The notes beneath the pieces were generated by a model. It saw nothing but the letters and a program-made list of their open reading frames with translations. It was not told the origin of the DNA and ran no database searches. A stretch of 64,000 nt of DNA from Caldilineaceae bacterium. Lineage in GTDB: Bacteria > Chloroflexota > Anaerolineae > Caldilineales > Caldilineaceae. A program made the position numbers and the translations under genes. Positions 62,928-64,000 of this stretch are shown here, one piece after another. The stretch is taken from NCBI GenBank assembly GCA_019637685.1, contig JAHBVF010000012.1:86029-150028 (forward strand), given 5' to 3'. Within the stretch, counting starts at the first letter, position 1. Every line of letters begins with the position of its first letter.

Positions 62928-64000
62928 ATGACAAGCACTCTGGAGCGATTAACCTTTGATCTCGCTATCAATGATGTTGTCTTGTCCGACGCGATTGAGG
63001 AGATTATCGTCGATTCGGCCATGCGTGTTCCCGAAATGTGTGTGATCACATTGCATTCGGATGCACCCGACCTGGCAATGATCGATCAGTTCAAAATTGG
63101 TGATCAGATTCAGGTAAAGGCCGGCTTTGACGGCAGCGGAGCTGCGCTCTTTATTGGAGAGATTACTGGCCTGGAGCCAGACTTCCAACAGGATGGCAAG
63201 GCCAGCCTCCTTATCCACGCCTATGACAAGTCCTATCGGCTGCACCGGGGCAAAAAATCGCGTACATTTCTGGAGCAATCCGATGCGGATATCATTCGCC
63301 AGCTACTCAGCGAAGCGAAGGTCCAAATCGGTACGCTCGAATTGCCTTCGGTGATCACCCATACATTTATGATTCAGTACAACCAGACCAATATGGAATG
63401 GTTGCTGATGCGTGCTGAACAATTGGGCTGTCAGGTTTATGTACGGGACGGCAAGCTGCACTTTACACCGGCTGCCAAGAAATCGGGGGATGCAACGCCG
63501 CTGACCTGGGGTGATAATCTGCTGAGTTTTCGGCCTCGGGTGACTGCTGTGCATCAACCAAAAGATGTCTCTGTTTACAGTTGGGATCAGGTGCAGAAGA
63601 AGGAGATTGTCGGCAAAGCGACGCCGGATACTGCGCTGAAGTCAGCGCCCACTTTCAGGCCAGGGGGCACCTTTGCCAAAAGTGCGTTCAAAGACGATGC
63701 GTCAGTGGCAATTGTCAATATGCCCGCACAGGATGTGAATTCGGCCAAGGCAATCGCGGAAGGTTATTTGAGCGATCTGGACAGCGCATTTACCCAGGCC
63801 GAGGGGGTGGCCTTTGGCAATGCTGATATTCAGGTTGGCCGCCCCGTCAAAATCAACATCCGGGAAGCCAAGCTGACTGCCTATTCGGGTGAATATGTGG
63901 TCAGCGCCGTGCGCCATGTCTATCGACGGACAGGCCGCTGGGAGACCCACTTTTCGGTCACAGGCCGCCGCACCAATTCCCTGAGCGGGCTGCTGGAGCC
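62928..64000 (+). CDS. eCIS spike protein, VgrG/gpD-like (3' end cut by window)
   Basis: The frame opens at ATG 62928 (TSTLERLTFDLAINDVVLSD) and runs to the window edge, giving at least 357 residues. It has the gpD/VgrG N-terminal layout: a beta-barrel LFIGEITGLEPDFQQDGKAS and LLIHAYDKSYRLHRGKKSRT, then a DADIIRQLLSEAK helix and TFMIQYNQTNMEWLLMRAEQ, the motif of phage late-control D proteins. The later LKSAPTFRPGGTFAKSAF to RHVYRRTGRWETHFSVTG fits the second barrel. In eCIS this trimer tips the tube beneath the PAAR protein. There is no clear RBS beside the ATG. PAAR and baseplate genes should follow beyond the window. Confidence 0.92.
   Translation, partial: MTSTLERLTFDLAINDVVLSDAIEEIIVDSAMRVPEMCVITLHSDAPDLAMIDQFKIGDQIQVKAGFDGSGAALFIGEITGLEPDFQQDGKASLLIHAYDKSYRLHRGKKSRTFLEQSDADIIRQLLSEAKVQIGTLELPSVITHTFMIQYNQTNMEWLLMRAEQLGCQVYVRDGKLHFTPAAKKSGDATPLTWGDNLLSFRPRVTAVHQPKDVSVYSWDQVQKKEIVGKATPDTALKSAPTFRPGGTFAKSAFKDDASVAIVNMPAQDVNSAKAIAEGYLSDLDSAFTQAEGVAFGNADIQVGRPVKINIREAKLTAYSGEYVVSAVRHVYRRTGRWETHFSVTGRRTNSLSGLLE

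Noticed and set aside
62653..62931. Short ORF ending in an ATGA overlap with the spike start
   Set aside because: It begins inside the LysM gene, lacks an RBS at its internal ATG, and has no protein-like pattern. The overlap is probably chance.
47386..64000. Myophage prophage or type VI secretion system
   Set aside because: No capsid, terminase, integrase or lysis genes, and no TssJLM-type membrane complex. The Pvc16, AAA+ ATPase and DUF4157 genes are eCIS markers.

Overview
The window looks like the chromosome of a Chloroflexota bacterium, probably Anaerolineae/Caldilineae-like. This is an inference from content, not from a marker gene. The evidence is high GC; large secreted proteins with Thr-Pro linkers and IPT, CARDB, CSLREA, LysM and SH3-like modules; many NB-ARC/TPR (STAND) regulators, one with an SARP-type BTAD head; an LplB/LplC-type sugar ABC transporter without its own ATPase; and dispersed palindromic repeats. 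No rRNA, tRNA, CRISPR array, transposase or integrase was found.

Layout. 0-4.4 kb: a small secreted protein, a PAPS sulfotransferase and a LysM/sugar-binding secreted protein. 4.6-11.5 kb: two STAND systems, each split into an NB-ARC protein and a separate TPR protein, with a lipoprotein and a 57-aa secreted Cys peptide on the opposite strand. 11.7-18.2 kb: a DJ-1-like protein, a 31-codon leader ORF, two related secreted proteins and a DUF1059 protein. 18.2-26.1 kb: a full-length HTH-NB-ARC-TPR regulator, a lipoprotein with an internal duplication, a CocE/NonD hydrolase and three small reverse-strand genes. 26.4-30.1 kb: a carbohydrate ABC importer (solute-binding protein and two permeases). 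30.5-39.7 kb: a 1783-aa secreted protein coupled to a 76-aa protein, and a BTAD-NB-ARC-TPR regulator. 39.8-47.2 kb: a VWA lipoprotein, two MFS transporters, a class V aminotransferase and a DUF4432 epimerase-like enzyme, the last two among dispersed repeats.

47.4 kb to the window end is an extracellular contractile injection system (eCIS), a phage-tail-like machine. In order it has the AAA+ ATPase, a Pvc16/DUF4255 protein, one sheath, a tube protein, a terminator and promoter, a small tail-assembly protein whose end runs into a start-less DUF6760-like ORF at a run of seven G, a tube-like protein with a Pro/Thr-rich N-terminal extension, a 71-aa protein, a third tube-like protein, a 2137-aa protein with two DUF4157 (eCIS core) modules, a LysM tube-end protein and a VgrG-like spike protein cut by the window edge. 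Baseplate, tape-measure and fibre genes presumably follow.

The most notable points are the giant modular DUF4157 protein, the probable frameshift or lost start in the eCIS, the split STAND pairs with shared palindromes, two palindromic repeat families with copies far apart (one inside the eCIS), and a shared C-terminal tag on three secreted proteins.
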